Positions 1 to 12,400 of a stretch of 64,000 nucleotides of DNA are shown piece after piece (position 1 is the first letter of the stretch; every line of letters starts with the position of its first letter). The notes below the pieces were generated by a model. That model was not told where the DNA came from. It searched no databases and was given only the letters and a program-made list of their open reading frames with translations. Source of the stretch: Blattamonas nauphoetae (lineage: Eukaryota; Preaxostyla; Oxymonadida); NCBI GenBank assembly GCA_033064195.1, contig JARBJD010000098.1:62001-126000 (forward strand), written 5' to 3'. Made by a program: the position numbers and the translations under genes.

Positions 1-2824
1 TGTGCGGCTTGTGGTGTTGTGCCTGGGAATGCTGATAATGACGATGACTGAGTGGAGGGCTGAGGGACGCCTGAGAACAGTTCGTGTAACGGCTGCTGAT
101 CCAGCTGGACTGGTTGCAGTGCTGATGCGTTTTGTCGCATTCTCGTTGTCTCTTCGTCAACTCTTCCTGCTTCGTTCAGTTTCTGGACACCGAAATCGAG
201 TTCAACGACCTTTGACAGACGCTTCGTTGGTACTGGCTTCAGAGAGAGTGTATGTTTTGAGGGAATCATCTTGGTTGATGAAGTCGGCAAAGAAGAGGAA
301 GTTAGGATCAATGGACCACACCTTATTCACAATCTTCACAAAAAGTGGATGTGGGAAGACTTCCGACTCTTCTCCATCCTTCGTGGCGCACACAGCGAGT
401 GTCAACAACTGATGCTAAAAGCCGTGTGTGTCATCAGAAGCTAAAATGCGTGTGGGAGTGAAGTACTTCATCTTCAGGGTAGTGTTCAGTTTGGTTGACT
501 TGAAGAGCAACTGTCGGGCAAGGACTGGTTGGTGGTTGACGGTGATCGCAGTATCGGCGATCAGCTGTTCCATTGTCACGTTTTGCGAAGGAATGGCGAA
601 TAGAGAGTTGGTTTACTGTGTCAGCTGGATTGGCATTGGTGGGAGAGGAGAGTTTCCTGACACGCAGACTCTGCAAATCCCAATCGCATCAGCTGTGTAG
701 TAGGCAACCCCGTCACTGTCCTTGGGCATCAACTCTGCAAGATTGTTTTGGAACGATGCTCCACAGAGGAGGAGTGAATTGACCAGAATTCCCTCAATCA
801 GAAATTCCGACGAGAGTGTGGTGATCTCAGTCATTGGGAGATACCATGCCTCCTTCAGACGAACATTCAGGACACCATACTCATTCATAAAGTCGTCGTG
901 GAGGATGAATGGATACGAGCCTCTGAAAGTCGAGTGCATGCGAGCTTGGATGATGGGAGCATGCCACACGGACATGTCTGACAGGTGCCAACGAAGGAGC
1001 CAACATAATTTGGAGCGACTGAGTTCTTTTTGGAGAGGGATGTTGGCTGATGGGCGAAGATCTGGTTGAAGACAGACCAGATCGGTACACGACCAGAAAT
1101 CTGCGACAGGATGAGGGGTTGGGATTTGCGATGAGAATGACTGGCGGAGACGTGGGGGAAGAAGGCAACGAGGAGGGACGGTTTGGAGGACCAGACACTG
1201 TCGAGCGATCGGTGGGGACGCAGAGAGTGGGGCCTTCCACACCTGGGAGAGGGTTGGATATGTGGATGATCATATCATTCGTGTCGGCCACCGACGGCTG
1301 TGTGGGTTTCATGAAGTCAGGGGTTGAGAACGACGAGAAAGGCTGTGAGAAGGAACTCGCTGGTTTTGGATCTTTCTTGCCAGACGCAGTTTCTATCACT
1401 GTTTGAATGATTGGGTCTTCGTTCAGAGCAGTTGAGAGTGTTTCCCAGCTTCCGAGGAACTCCGATGAACAAACAGTGGTTTTGAGCGAGAGCGGCTGAA
1501 CAACAACGCGACCTTGGATTGGGCAGGACGTGCAGATGCTCCACTCGTTGGCAGCATTCCCATGCGGCGCCAGGTTGGCATTTGTGAGGCAGGAGAAGTC
1601 AAAGAGCCCGACGGTGACGGATGTGATATCTGGGAAGATCCAGCGGAAGTCATGGAAACCAGCAAGAGAGTCTTGTGCGACTTCATACTCAAGAAGGATT
1701 TGGAGCTCCCCAGTTGTGTGTGGGACGGTCGGCAGAGAGTCAGCCCTTTGACGACTTGTGATGTCCATTTTTATGTTTTTCCCGTTCACAACAACAAATA
1801 CTTGAGGTGTTTGGATTTCTGGACGGTATTCAATGGTCCCAGCCTTTAGAGTGGGTGCGAGGTCGGAGAGTGACTTTGTTGAACTGTCTGATCGCTTTGA
1901 TGGAGTGTTTGCGAAGAGTCGAATCATCAAGACTCTTCCCATCACAGGCTCGAGGCGTTCTTCCAATGGAACAACCGATTGATCAGTATTGTGATTTGTA
2001 CATTGTGACAGTTGGACGATGCTTGATCCTCAGTAGTTTGAACGTTTGTTGGAAATTTAATCTCAAGTTGCCAAATTTGCCCACCATTAGTACAGTTGAG
2101 GAGTTTGAGTGCATGTAATGACGTAACTGCTTCTTGGGATGCCTGTAGGTAGATGAGTATTTTCGCGACAAAATCAAGGCTTCGTATCATGCAGAGGGAG
2201 TATATACAAGAGAGTTGATTCAATCTGATCCAGAACATCACAAGGATCGCTGGATAGAATCATGTGCACTCAGCGTTGATATCGGGTTTCATTCACGACG
2301 AACATTGTCTTTTGTGTGTGAAGGAAATCAAGAAGTGGTTGACAAGTTCGGTGAAGGTGTTCAACTTCATGTGATTTTTGGAGTGATGAGACCTTATCTT
2401 TGGTAGTGTGGTCCTAGTGCGATAGACATTTCTGGATCTGATCTGACGTTCGCCTCAGTGTACTTGTTGTGTGCGTTATGGATGTGATCATCAATGTAAA
2501 GTATCAGTGAGGTGTTGGAAAGGGAGATGGAATGAAATTCATGAGGATGGAAGATGTAAAAGTGAACTGAATTCATTGATATCAAAAAACTCAATGAAAC
2601 GTCATAGGAAGAAAAAAATGGATTCAAACAGTTTCATTGGAGAGTTCACATGTAAAATCAAGAGAGAAATGAGCATTCGGTTCATCGGCGAGTCACAACA
2701 CTGAAACAGTTTGAGAGCGATTTCGAAGCGCCTATTTAGGGGAAATGATCCCACCCAAAAAAAGGTCTCGTGGGATCATTTGTACCCAGCTTTACCTGTT
2801 TTGGTCAGACCAATCAGAAGCCTG
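1..2824 (-). mobile_element. Family A hAT-like transposon, copy 1 (one end; runs off the window)
   Basis: This stretch is the reverse complement of 29077-31900: base i matches base 31901-i. I noticed only about three base differences (for example at 2072-2073 and in the subterminal A-rich stretch near 2765). The match stops at 2824-2826, where the element ends in CAGAAGCCTG, the same terminus that bounds copy 2. The element lies inside a beta-helix gene whose 5' part survives at 2825-3438. The other end is left of base 1, so its target duplication cannot be tested; the base run after the terminus is ACAATGTG. The near identity of the two copies argues for a recent move or a recent duplication. 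Confidence 0.85.
202..1966 (-). CDS. Unrecognised element gene, copy 1 (multi-frame)
   Basis: This is the copy of the gene described at 29274-31700. The longest pieces are a 361-residue frame at 881-1966 and a 209-residue frame at 613-1242, followed by a short piece at 202-408. Their translations are the same as in copy 2. The main piece has a Ser/Pro-rich tail. I do not recognise a family. Because coding potential passes from one frame to another with little or no gap, the gene either has very short introns that I could not place or is decayed in both copies in the same way. Confidence 0.4.
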
Positions 2825-3438
2825 ACAATGTGGCTCAGAGGTCCAATATGAGAACCTTGACCAAGTATTTGTATGCTGATCAGGTGAAGGGAAGACGATT
2901 CTTGGTGAGAGGGCTCGGGAAGAATCACAAACGGCGATGAGCTTCCAGAGAGTGAGAGAGTGCAATCAGACAAGACCATCGACGAAGATGCGAGAGTTGC
3001 CAGAGATCCTCCGAGATTGTGTTGGACGGCGGGAGAGCAACGCCCAGAAATCTGATTCTGATTTTGAGATAAATCCGCAGTCATGGATTTCATCTTTATC
3101 GTTGAATTTACCAGAACCAAGATGCTCTTCTGTTCCATATACGATTGTCTCCGTCTACTTCGGGATTGATGTCGGTCTTCTTCGAGGTAGTTTGATGATG
3201 GCGAAAGATGAATCGTTGTCGCGGTTTCACCATTCATAGAGGCAGATATAGAGTCCAGAACTAGAGACTGGGCATGGTACATCCCATTTTGAAGGGATAC
3301 TTCGAGATGAATGGTTCTCGTTGGCGAGTTGTCATCTCGTTTCGTGAAGAGTGTGTGAAGTGGAATGCTCGATTCATGGTGGACAAACGAATGGAGGAGG
3401 GAAATATGGACGAGAAGAGAGAGGGTGAAGAGTTGCAT
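2825..3438 (-). pseudogene. Beta-helix surface protein, 5' fragment cut by transposon copy 1
   Basis: A start at 3438 gives a clear signal peptide (MQLFTLSLLVHISLLHS). It is followed by features of the local beta-helix family: an NGMYHAQ segment, a short motif ending LVLVNSTIKM, then a segment with the pattern seen in the neighbours at 9 kb and 44 kb. An in-frame start further up at 3564 exists but would bury the signal peptide. The frame is lost at 2824, where family A sequence begins and adds about 16 foreign codons to a stop at 2776. The rest of the gene should lie to the left of the window, beyond the transposon. In the intact family the protein would be exported and carry parallel beta-helix repeats. 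Confidence 0.7.
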
Positions 3439-3756
3439 CCAGATTCGGGAGAGTTGGATGCCTGAAATGAACACGATAGAAGAGATTGAATTGATCTGGA
3501 CCATTGTGTCGAGCCGCGTCAAATGGATTGACATCAAATTGGATATCCCATCAGTGAAAATCAAATGATCAGTCAGATTGAGACGATTGAGGAGTTCGAG
3601 AAGGTCATGACTGAGAATCCTGTAGTAATCATTATTTCAATTTGGTTCGATCGAGTTTGGCACAATGTTTCCATCTCTGGATTCTGTTTGTTGTACCCTT
3701 TTCCTTGATCCTTCTTCACTGTTCCCTGATATTCTCAATCCATGATTTCGATTACT

Positions 3757-4936
3757 TCCAGGGTCCCGAGTGCAGCTCGGATCTCAGTAAGAAGGTGTGC
3801 CCCTTCCTTGTTTCAACATGAATGACATATTTTCTCCCTTATCAGGACGAAATGACCATGGACGCAACCATTGAAGAATTACAAAGGGGAGTGTCACAAC
3901 CAGAAGCAGTTGTGAACTCTCGATTATGGTTGAACATTCCGACTCTGATTCGAGACTGTGACTTGATGAACGAGAGAAAACTCCAGAAAATGGAGAGACT
4001 GATTGAACGACATCCTTCAAATTCTCAACGAGTGCGTGAAGAATGACATTTCTTTGATCAATCGTCGCATTCTTCATTTGTCCCTTTCCACTCTCGCCTC
4101 GTCCCCCACCCTCGACCCCTCCTCCCCTCTTGGCACCTCGATCCGTGTTGGTGCTGGTCAGTGCCTGCTTTCGTTGGATTCTCTTGAGGATGGTCCGTTC
4201 GTGCTTGTTGAAGCAGACGAGTTGAAATCGATGGAAACAGTGAACAAAGTTGAAGGAAAAAGAAAAGAAACATAAAGAAGAAATGCGAAGAGTGCGAGAA
4301 TTAGCAGAGAGAGAGAAGAGAATCACGGTTGAGAAGATGGAGCGGACGAAACAGCAACTGGCGAACCTTCCGATTTGGGTTGGAACAGAATGTCTCCAAA
4401 TATTTGACCGAATTGCTCACACACTCGCTCCAACCACTCTCACACAAATCATCAAACTTGAAAAGGGATGTTGCAGAACAACATACACTCTTCCGATCGA
4501 CGAGGGTGAGTGGGAGCTGAAAATCAGATTCACAGAATAAAGTGGTACAAATGTGAGTGTGTTCTTCTCTCTTCTCTTATTTTCAGTGCTTGGCTTCCTC
4601 AGACATCCCCTTCCTGAGAATGCCACACAAACACTGCGTGGAGGCTATCTCGGCGGGATTGGTGCTGATTTCGGTCTTGGTATCGGCAACATGTGGAGAT
4701 CGAATGAAGAATTCAAGCCAGAAGGAACGAACAAGATCTGGGATACAATTGGGCAGACAGCAGCGATTCGAGTGAACATGACGACGAGAGAAGCTCGACT
4801 GTTTATGGACGATGTGGAACAGCCTGGGATCTTCACCGGCATCCCTTCTCCTCTCTGCCTCGGAATCACAACTGGATTCACTGACAGCGACAATCAATCA
4901 ATTAAAGTGTTGTGGCTCAAACGACTCCAATCCTGA
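3757..4936 (+). pseudogene. Coiled-coil/SPRY-like protein, broken copy
   Basis: A small exon ends at a GTAAGAAGG donor near 3786 and is rejoined after a TTATCAG acceptor near 3844 (frame DEMTMDATIEELQRG). Coding then runs to about 4005, continues in another frame (NDILQILNECVKNDISL), moves again near 4240 to a Lys/Glu-rich coiled coil, and near 4525 to a third frame. A GTGAGT...TTTTCAG intron at about 4551-4585 leads into a last exon with a SPRY-like segment (AIRVNMTTREARLFMDD) ending at 4936. Three frame changes without introns argue for a pseudogene. The SPRY-like core resembles the pair at 59.5-61.5 kb. The original was probably an intracellular binding protein; its partner is unknown. Confidence 0.55.
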
Positions 4937-5744
4937 CGATTCTTGCAAGATCCAGACTGACCACTTTGTTTCTGGGATGTTTGACGAAACAATGAAATAT
5001 GTCTCTCTTGTCATCCGATTCTGTTTCATTTCATTATTCACTCTTTCTATCAATCTTTGTGACGGTCCAACCACACAACACAATCATCTCAAAGGCTTTT
5101 TTTTATGAAGGAAACACGAAGATTTCGAGATATTAGGTCCATTGAGTCGTCGGTACCATTCAGTGTCGAACTAAATAAACTTGGATGATGTTCATGAAAT
5201 GAAAAGAGTGATGTGGAGTGATGTGACGAAATGATGATTCCTTCGAATCAAAAGATGATGACAGAAAAGACCCAGAAGATTCTCCAAACTGGATGAAAGC
5301 TTCAGTCCTTCCACGTGCAACTGTCAGATGACAAGCGCGCCATGAAAGGATGGAAGCGGAGGTGTTGAGGGAAGGGTGAGATGTGAGATGACGACATGCG
5401 AAGTTAGTGATGACTGGTTGTGTTGATGAAAACGAAAAGTGGTTTGAAAAACTCTGATGATTCAAAGAATTATTTGTCTTTGAAGAAAAAAGAGAAAAAC
5501 GAAAATGAGAAAGAAAGAAAGGAGGAAAGCATGTGAGTGAGAAAGGAGAAGAGCAAGGTGTTCTCCAATTCGACTCAATCAAGACGTGATGTCAGGAATC
5601 TGATGAATAGTTGATGGCGACATGAGAGGGGCTTGTTGCCTTCAAATCAAGACAACATATGCAGTTCTGAAGTGAAGCGAGTTTCTCTTCATCGACAGAG
5701 TGATAGATGGGATTGGAGTGTCTGGTTTATTCGACTTGAGGTTT
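4937..5744. other. No gene seen
   Basis: The longest open frame (minus strand, 5160-5582) is Ser/Phe-rich and looks like the antisense of simple purine-rich sequence. I see no domain, repeat or RNA gene here. The stretch separates a convergent pair: the broken SPRY-like gene on the plus strand and the receptor gene on the minus strand. Confidence 0.5.
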
Positions 5745-8700
5745 CTACTCGTTCTTGGATTCCGTGTCTGCTGATTCGTTTTTGTGCGACGACAGGAACT
5801 CTCCAACTTCAGTCAGTGTTGGTCGCTCTTTTGGATTCAAAGAGAGGCATTGCACCAACAGAGCAACAAACTCTTCGTCGTGCAAATCCGACAGTTTTGG
5901 TGAAATCCCAGTCCCCGACTGCCTTTGAGCCACAATCGCATCCACTTCTCCATACGGAACAAGACCAGTCTCGATTTCCCACAAGATCAGGCCAAGACTA
6001 AAAACTGACGCTTTGTGCCCATCCACCTGTCCATTTCCTTTTGCCACTTCTGGTGCCTTCCAGCGGAGACCATCCATCCCAGACTTATCTGCTTCAGCAC
6101 CAATCGCGTCGGGGTTCTGCTGATTCTGAGCGAGCAGTGCTGCTTGTTTGGCTTCAGTCGAGTTCATTTCAAGTTTCAGGTGAACATTCCCTGCCGAATC
6201 AAGAAGAATCCAGTGAGGGGAGAGTTGGGTCAGAACATCACTCCATCCTCGATGAGCAACAACCTGCTTCAATCCATTCACAATCTGCATCCCAATCGCG
6301 CGGTTCCGAATTTCTTTCTTTTGAGTGTGGATGAGTGAATACAGTGTGGTGTTCATTCGAGCTGTGGAGACAGTGAAATCTCCACTGCACTTCATCACCT
6401 CGACCAGCTCGGAAAGGCCATCACCTTTGGATGATTGTTGATGCTCTACTTCAGTCGGGATGAGACTATTGTCTGGTTGGAAGTTGGAGTGGCTGATTGC
6501 TTCGGGATGGATCTCGGCATTTGTGTTCTCAGGAGCAACTCCCTCCACTTCCATCTTCTCGTCCACCTGCGCGTCTGTCCGCTCTTCCATCTCCTTCAGC
6601 GATGTCTCAGCTTTGACCTTCCGGCGACGGAGGAGAACGATGACGATGATGGCGACGAGCAGAGCGACAAGCAGACACACGACGAGAGGGATCAGCCAGC
6701 TCAGCAGTTTCTTCGTTTCTGGCGACATCGATTTGTTTGGATTGTATTCTGACTTCGGGATGTGAAATGTGATTGGACTGCTCATCAGAACTGGTATCGA
6801 TTCGCTTTCTGGAGTTGGAACGATTGACTTGATTGTGTAGGTCGTGTCGTTGCTGGAGATGTCACCACAACTGTGAACGTCACATCATTTCCCCGTTCCT
6901 CCACAACGAAATCGTACGATCCACGCACTTCCCGGTTGAAGTGCAGCAAGATGAAGGCAAATCGCTGGTCGGACTTCACAATGTGTGCAGACAGGTCTGT
7001 CAGCGACGGGAGGATGGGAGTGGTGAATGTGATCGTGTTTGAGAGGGTCTCTTCTTCCGCAGTCAGTCCATCCAAGTCGGTCCACATCACTTTCGTCACT
7101 TCGTATTCTGTCGACCATTCCAGTCTTCCTTTAGCTGTCGATGGATGAAGAGGTGCGGTTCCGATCAGAGTGGTTACGTCTGAGTGAGTCAGTGTGATGT
7201 TCCATTCATGTCCGCCCTTCTCAACCAGCATCCAATAACTCCCTTCCAACAAACGAACTCCCTTCAAAACAATCTCTGTCATGTTAAGATCTTTCAGCGA
7301 GGCATCTGCTGTCCGAACTGTCGGCGGTGGGAATGGGGCGAGTGTCGATGTGCGATTTGTGTATGCTGCGCTGGGAAGGATCCCATTCGCTCCAGACGAA
7401 ACGACTGCTGCTCCCAAGTTGGACGTCCTTCTGATGTCGCCGAATACAACATGGACGAGTCGAGGAACATTCGAGCCATCCAGCAGCACAGCCATCGTTC
7501 CTTTGACCGATTTTGTTGCTTCCACGCTCACTGTTGCTTCATCTCCATCGAATGTGACATCGAGCGATGTGATTGTGGGGATGGTGAGCGGATCGATCTG
7601 CGGGACGAGTGTGCTGTCTGCCTTGGAATCATCACTAAAATACACATTTGGTGCCCCTGATGTGGAGTCGCAGAACTGGATCATCTCCGAAGTGTAATCG
7701 GTGGACACATTGTAGAAGAAGTTCATGTCTCTACCGTCTGGAAGGCTCGTCGAGGAGCATCCTCTGAATTGCGAGAAGGAGAGAGACAGTGTGAAGATCA
7801 GAAAGAAGGTGAGAGCACCACCACGTGAGTTCGAAGAGCACTCAACGAACGCAGTGTTCGTAATGGTGACGAAATTTGCATGGAGCGACGCAGCGCCTTC
7901 TGTATCAGCGGTAGACTGTTCAAAAAAGCAGTTGTCCATCACAATTGATAATGCAAACCCCACGTTGATACTACCAGCAGATCGCTTGGCTGAACACTCA
8001 GTGAATGATGAGTCAGAGAGTGAAAATGGACGTTCAAAGATTGTACTCTCAAAGGAGATTGCTCCCCCATCACCGCCATCCCCAGTGCAGGTGCAGTTGT
8101 GGAAGAAGCAGGTGGTGATAGTGAGAGAGGAGTTGGTCTCGTCGAGGAAGATTGCGGCTCCAACTTGACTCGGTCCAGCTGCGACTGTCATCTCGTTGAA
8201 TGTGCACAGAGTGAATGAGACGGATGTCACTTCAAAGGCTACATCGGTCAGACGACCAATGTGGGTTTGGGTTCGGTTTTCGAATGAGATGTCCAAGTCA
8301 GTGTTTCGTTGGCGGATGCAGGATGAGAAGGAGGTGTTCAGGCACATCAAGTTCCCTCCCAAGTTCGGCGACATCATTCCCGTCCCGCTGTCGTGGTTTG
8401 TACTCTGAGCAACACAATTCCCAACAACTCGCTGGTTTATATCACTTCCGAACAGCTGCTTGCTTGGCGAGAATGCAGACGACGATGAAACATTCACAAG
8501 AGTGCTTGTGAGCAGGCTCGTTTCCACATGCTTGCAGCGGTCGAAAGCATGATGAGATTGGAATGTGAGAAGAGGACCTGTTCCAAGTGGAAAGTGCTGA
8601 TTCGTCATCACAAGGTCAACTCCACTAATCGAAAGATATTGAGGTGAGTCGTGATCTGCTGGACGTTTATTCATCATTTCTGTTGCAATATCAAACTCAT

Positions 8701-9265
8701 GTGGGTCTTGAGACGTACCCACGAGTGGAAGAACCACATTCGATGTTGATTTGTGAGTGCTTCGGATAATCTGGATTTGGCATCCGCAGCCATCCAAATC
8801 GTCAGATACTATGAATGGCGAACATTTCATGTTAGAAATGATCTCGCTTCCCTCGATTGTCAAATCTGACGACGAAAGCAGACACGCAGAATATCCGGAC
8901 TCTTGCACGTCCAGGCACCACGATGTCATCTGCAGAGTGCTGTTCTGGACATCAAACAACCACAACTTGGGAGTGTTGGGAAGAGAGTCACGTTGCTCGG
9001 CATTTTTGTCCAGATGTGCAATTCTTGCTTTTGTTGATCTTTTGGCTACCGATAGTCGGGTCATGTTTCCATGCAAATCCATCCGTGCAGAGACAATCTC
9101 AAATGATTCTGTTGAAAACCATCCTGATTCGAACTGTATCATCGCTTGTTCAGAGTTAGAGTCATGACAACTTCGGCTCGTTTTCTCAGCGAATACGGTT
9201 TTGAAATCCCTGCAGACAGCATCCATTGAGTTAAGGATATGGAATAGCATGATTAAGGCGATCAT
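5745..9265 (-). CDS. Beta-helix / Ig-like receptor with transmembrane segment and pseudokinase tail
   Basis: The start at 9265 opens with a signal-like segment (MIALIMLFHILNSMDAVC). About 480 residues of beta-helix repeats follow, rich in NSTLQM- and SDLTIEGSEI-type rungs. Then come Ig-like strands, a single transmembrane segment near 6630-6705, a basic stop-transfer RRRK and a kinase-like domain to 5745. The kinase domain lacks a glycine loop, VAIK and HRD; the catalytic loop reads LSPHWILLDSAGN and the DFG position is not Asp. It keeps an APE-type motif (RWKAPEV) and a helix-F region. It should therefore sit in the membrane with an outward adhesin-like head and a non-catalytic scaffold inside. 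Near 6830-6850 the frame changes by one base: upstream reads TVVVTSPATTR and downstream TYTIKSIVPTPES. That is a frameshift, a sequencing error or an unseen tiny intron. A broken paralogue lies at 46990-51330. Confidence 0.75.
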
Positions 9266-9485
9266 TAGAAAGAGGGTAATTCTCTAACGACGATGACGAA
9301 GTGATCAAGAGAGAGATCGAACCCATTGTTTGAGAAAATGAGTTGAAGAGATGATTCTCTTTTAGGGAATGCCGAAATGTAGAAACGTTGGAATTACTGT
9401 CACTGAGATAAAGGATGAATCAATGAAATGATATAAAGAATGTACAATACAAATAAAGAAGGAACAATCAAAATGAAGCCTATGA

Positions 9486-12400
9486 CTAGGAATTACTTTG
9501 CTTCGCGATTTTCAATCCACATCCTACAAATACAGTCCCACTGCGCTTCACAATCGGCAAGTGCTGACTCCGAACCTGAACAGCAACTGCTTGAGTGCTT
9601 GAAGAAGAGAAGCGACGAAGGCGAGAATGCGAGAGGAGAGGAACAGAGAGAGGCGAGCGAGCAAAGGGAATCGAGGTCTGTTCCATCTCCTCCATCCAAC
9701 TCGACATCAGATGCACAATCACTGTCTGTGACCCTCCTTCGATCTCAACTCCTCCCAACCCTGTCCTTCCATCCATCGAACTGTCAATCAGAAGACACGA
9801 CAGAAGCGTCACAGAACAAGGCGTGGTGGCCGATTTCAGCACAATTCTGATGACACTGCCTGTTTGGGAGTGGAGTATGGATTCAGGGCGACATTGTTCG
9901 AACACACAATCAGACAGAGTGAGGGAGGGCTGGGCTGTCGTGACGGAGATGAGCGATGAGAGAGACAGATCGGCTGATGTGCCAATGCAGTGAGTGTTCA
10001 GAAAGGCACAATTTGCGAGAGAGAATAAAGAAGCATCGTTGGCTGATGAAAACAAGATGAGCGACGTGTCTGTTGTGGTGTTCCTCACAACACAATCGGA
10101 GACATGCAGATTGATTTCATTGGAGTTCGAAACAGCAGTCACGAGGGAGACGGTTGATGTGAAGTGAACACCAGTCATTTCGAGAGTGTCGATGGAGATC
10201 GTTCCCTTGTTCAACGACACCAACCCCATTCCAACCACTCCACTTTCGATCCGAAGTGAGTGGCATGTGAACGTGCCAGAACCACACACCACAAACGAAG
10301 GGGAGGAGGGAGAGGAGGGAAGAGAGAGGATGAGCGAGTCCAGTTCGACGGTTCCATCTCGGGTTTCAATCATTCCATCTCCTCCGCCAGTCGAGGCAGG
10401 CAGAGAGGCAATCACGAGTCTGTGTTGTCCTGTTTGAGAATTGAGTGTCAGCGTCCCTGATCCAATCGCCATTCGATCTCCAAACTGTGTCTGCCGGAGG
10501 AGAGATACAACTAGAATCGTCGAGTCGGGTGTCTTTGTCAACCCAGCTGTCCATCCAACACTCACCCAACCACACGGAAGAGTCAATGATCCACATCGTT
10601 CCACATCTCCGCTTCCTCCTCCCGCAACGAACCACGCCAGGGGAGCGCTGAACGGCCCGAATGTCTTCGAGTTGATTGGGATTTCCACAGCTGAGTCATC
10701 CGCGCTGCAGATCTTCCGAACTTCGTACGTCGTCTCGAACGACAGGCCAGGCTGGTGAATCAGAGAGATCGGGGACGATGATCCAGATGTGTCTGTGTGG
10801 AAGGTGATTGGGATGAGCAGAGGGGAGTTCACGAGATGGACCACGAATGTCGAGCCTTTGGGCAGATTTGAGCCAACCACCGAAAGAATAATCGATGTGT
10901 TCATTTCGGAGCTGAATGACGCGGAGATCGAGTCAATCACAGGAGGGTCGGGAACTGTGAAAGAAATCGGTTCAAAGAAGAGAGGAGAGGACGAGCCAGA
11001 AACGAAGAATCCATTCACTGAATACGAATGAGAGGGCAGAATGTCAACAGAATCTCCAAAAATCGTTCCCGAAACAATCCATTCCGACGACGAGAACGAC
11101 ATCGAAAGATTCGACAAAGCGAACGGCGAGATGGAATCTTTCACTTCAACCACGTATTCCAGCGATGTGTCAAGTTCTCGACCTGAAACCGGAATCAGAA
11201 GCGTCGTTTGAGAGGGATTGAAGCGAAGAGACGACGAGATCCCAACAAGGCGAGTCGGTTCAGCTCCAGTTTGGAATGAAAGACCAGAATCATACAGCAC
11301 TGGCGCTGATGACGAGTCTATCACTCCAACCACTTCATAGCGGGTCGAATAGTTCAATCGAGACACTTCCGGATTCGTTGAGAAGAGGATCGCAGTGCTT
11401 GATCCACTCGTTCCATCTGTGAATGTTGCTGTCAGCGATCCAGATGGACTCAGTTGAACAGTAAATGGTCCATTCGTCATTCCAATCCCAGTCAGCGACA
11501 GTCTCAATTCTTTCTCCTCATTGCTTCGTGAGTTCTGCGTCAATCCTGTCAAACGAGCCGGCTTTGGATCAATTGAGAATTCAACACTGGATTCAACATG
11601 AACTTTCCGACTATTCCCAACTTTCTTCTCCAAACTCACAATTCGGTAGCGAGTTCCATATTTCAGTTCGACTGTCGGATACAGCGATGCTGTGCTTGTT
11701 CCTGCATTCTCTGAGGCGAATGATGCTGTCAGAACTGGCCTGTCTGACGAGTCGGCCGTGTTCTCCACTTCCATCGTGAAGTCCCCAGTCTCCATCCAAT
11801 GACCTTCCAGTGTGATTGTCGTTGTGTTCATGTCCCCCGAATATTCAACTTCACCAACCCTCAAAACTCGGCCTGGCTCTGAAATCGTTGAGATCGTCTG
11901 TCCACCAACGAACAGCACTTCCTCTTTCTTCTCGTCTTCAACTTTCGTCAGTTCGTACGTCGTTTCGTAATCCAGCTCAATCTCCTCTTCATTCTCCGAA
12001 AACAGAATCCCACTTCCTGATCCAGCTGTGCTTGTCGTGAATTCCACAACAATCGTCCGTGCTGTCGAAGGCGAAGACGACGTCAGAGACAGTATCAGTT
12101 CCTTGTTCGTCGGCATCGATCGTCCTTCAACATGAAAATTTACTGTCTTTTCAAGTGCGTCGTACGAAAACAATGTCAGTTTCGTCAGACGAGACGGTTC
12201 AGAAGGAACTGTGAAAGAAATCGGTTCAAAGTAGCGAGGAGAGGACGAGCCAGAAACGAAGAATCCATTCACTGAATATGAATGAGAGAAAAGAATGTCA
12301 ACAGAATCTCCAAAAATCGTTCCCGAAACAATCCATTCCGACGACAAGAACGACATCGAAAGATTCGACAAGGCGATCGGCGAGATGGAATCTTTCACTT

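Noticed and set aside
5160-5582. 140-codon minus-strand frame
   Set aside because: It is low-complexity Ser/Phe sequence opposite purine-rich DNA, with no start context or domain.
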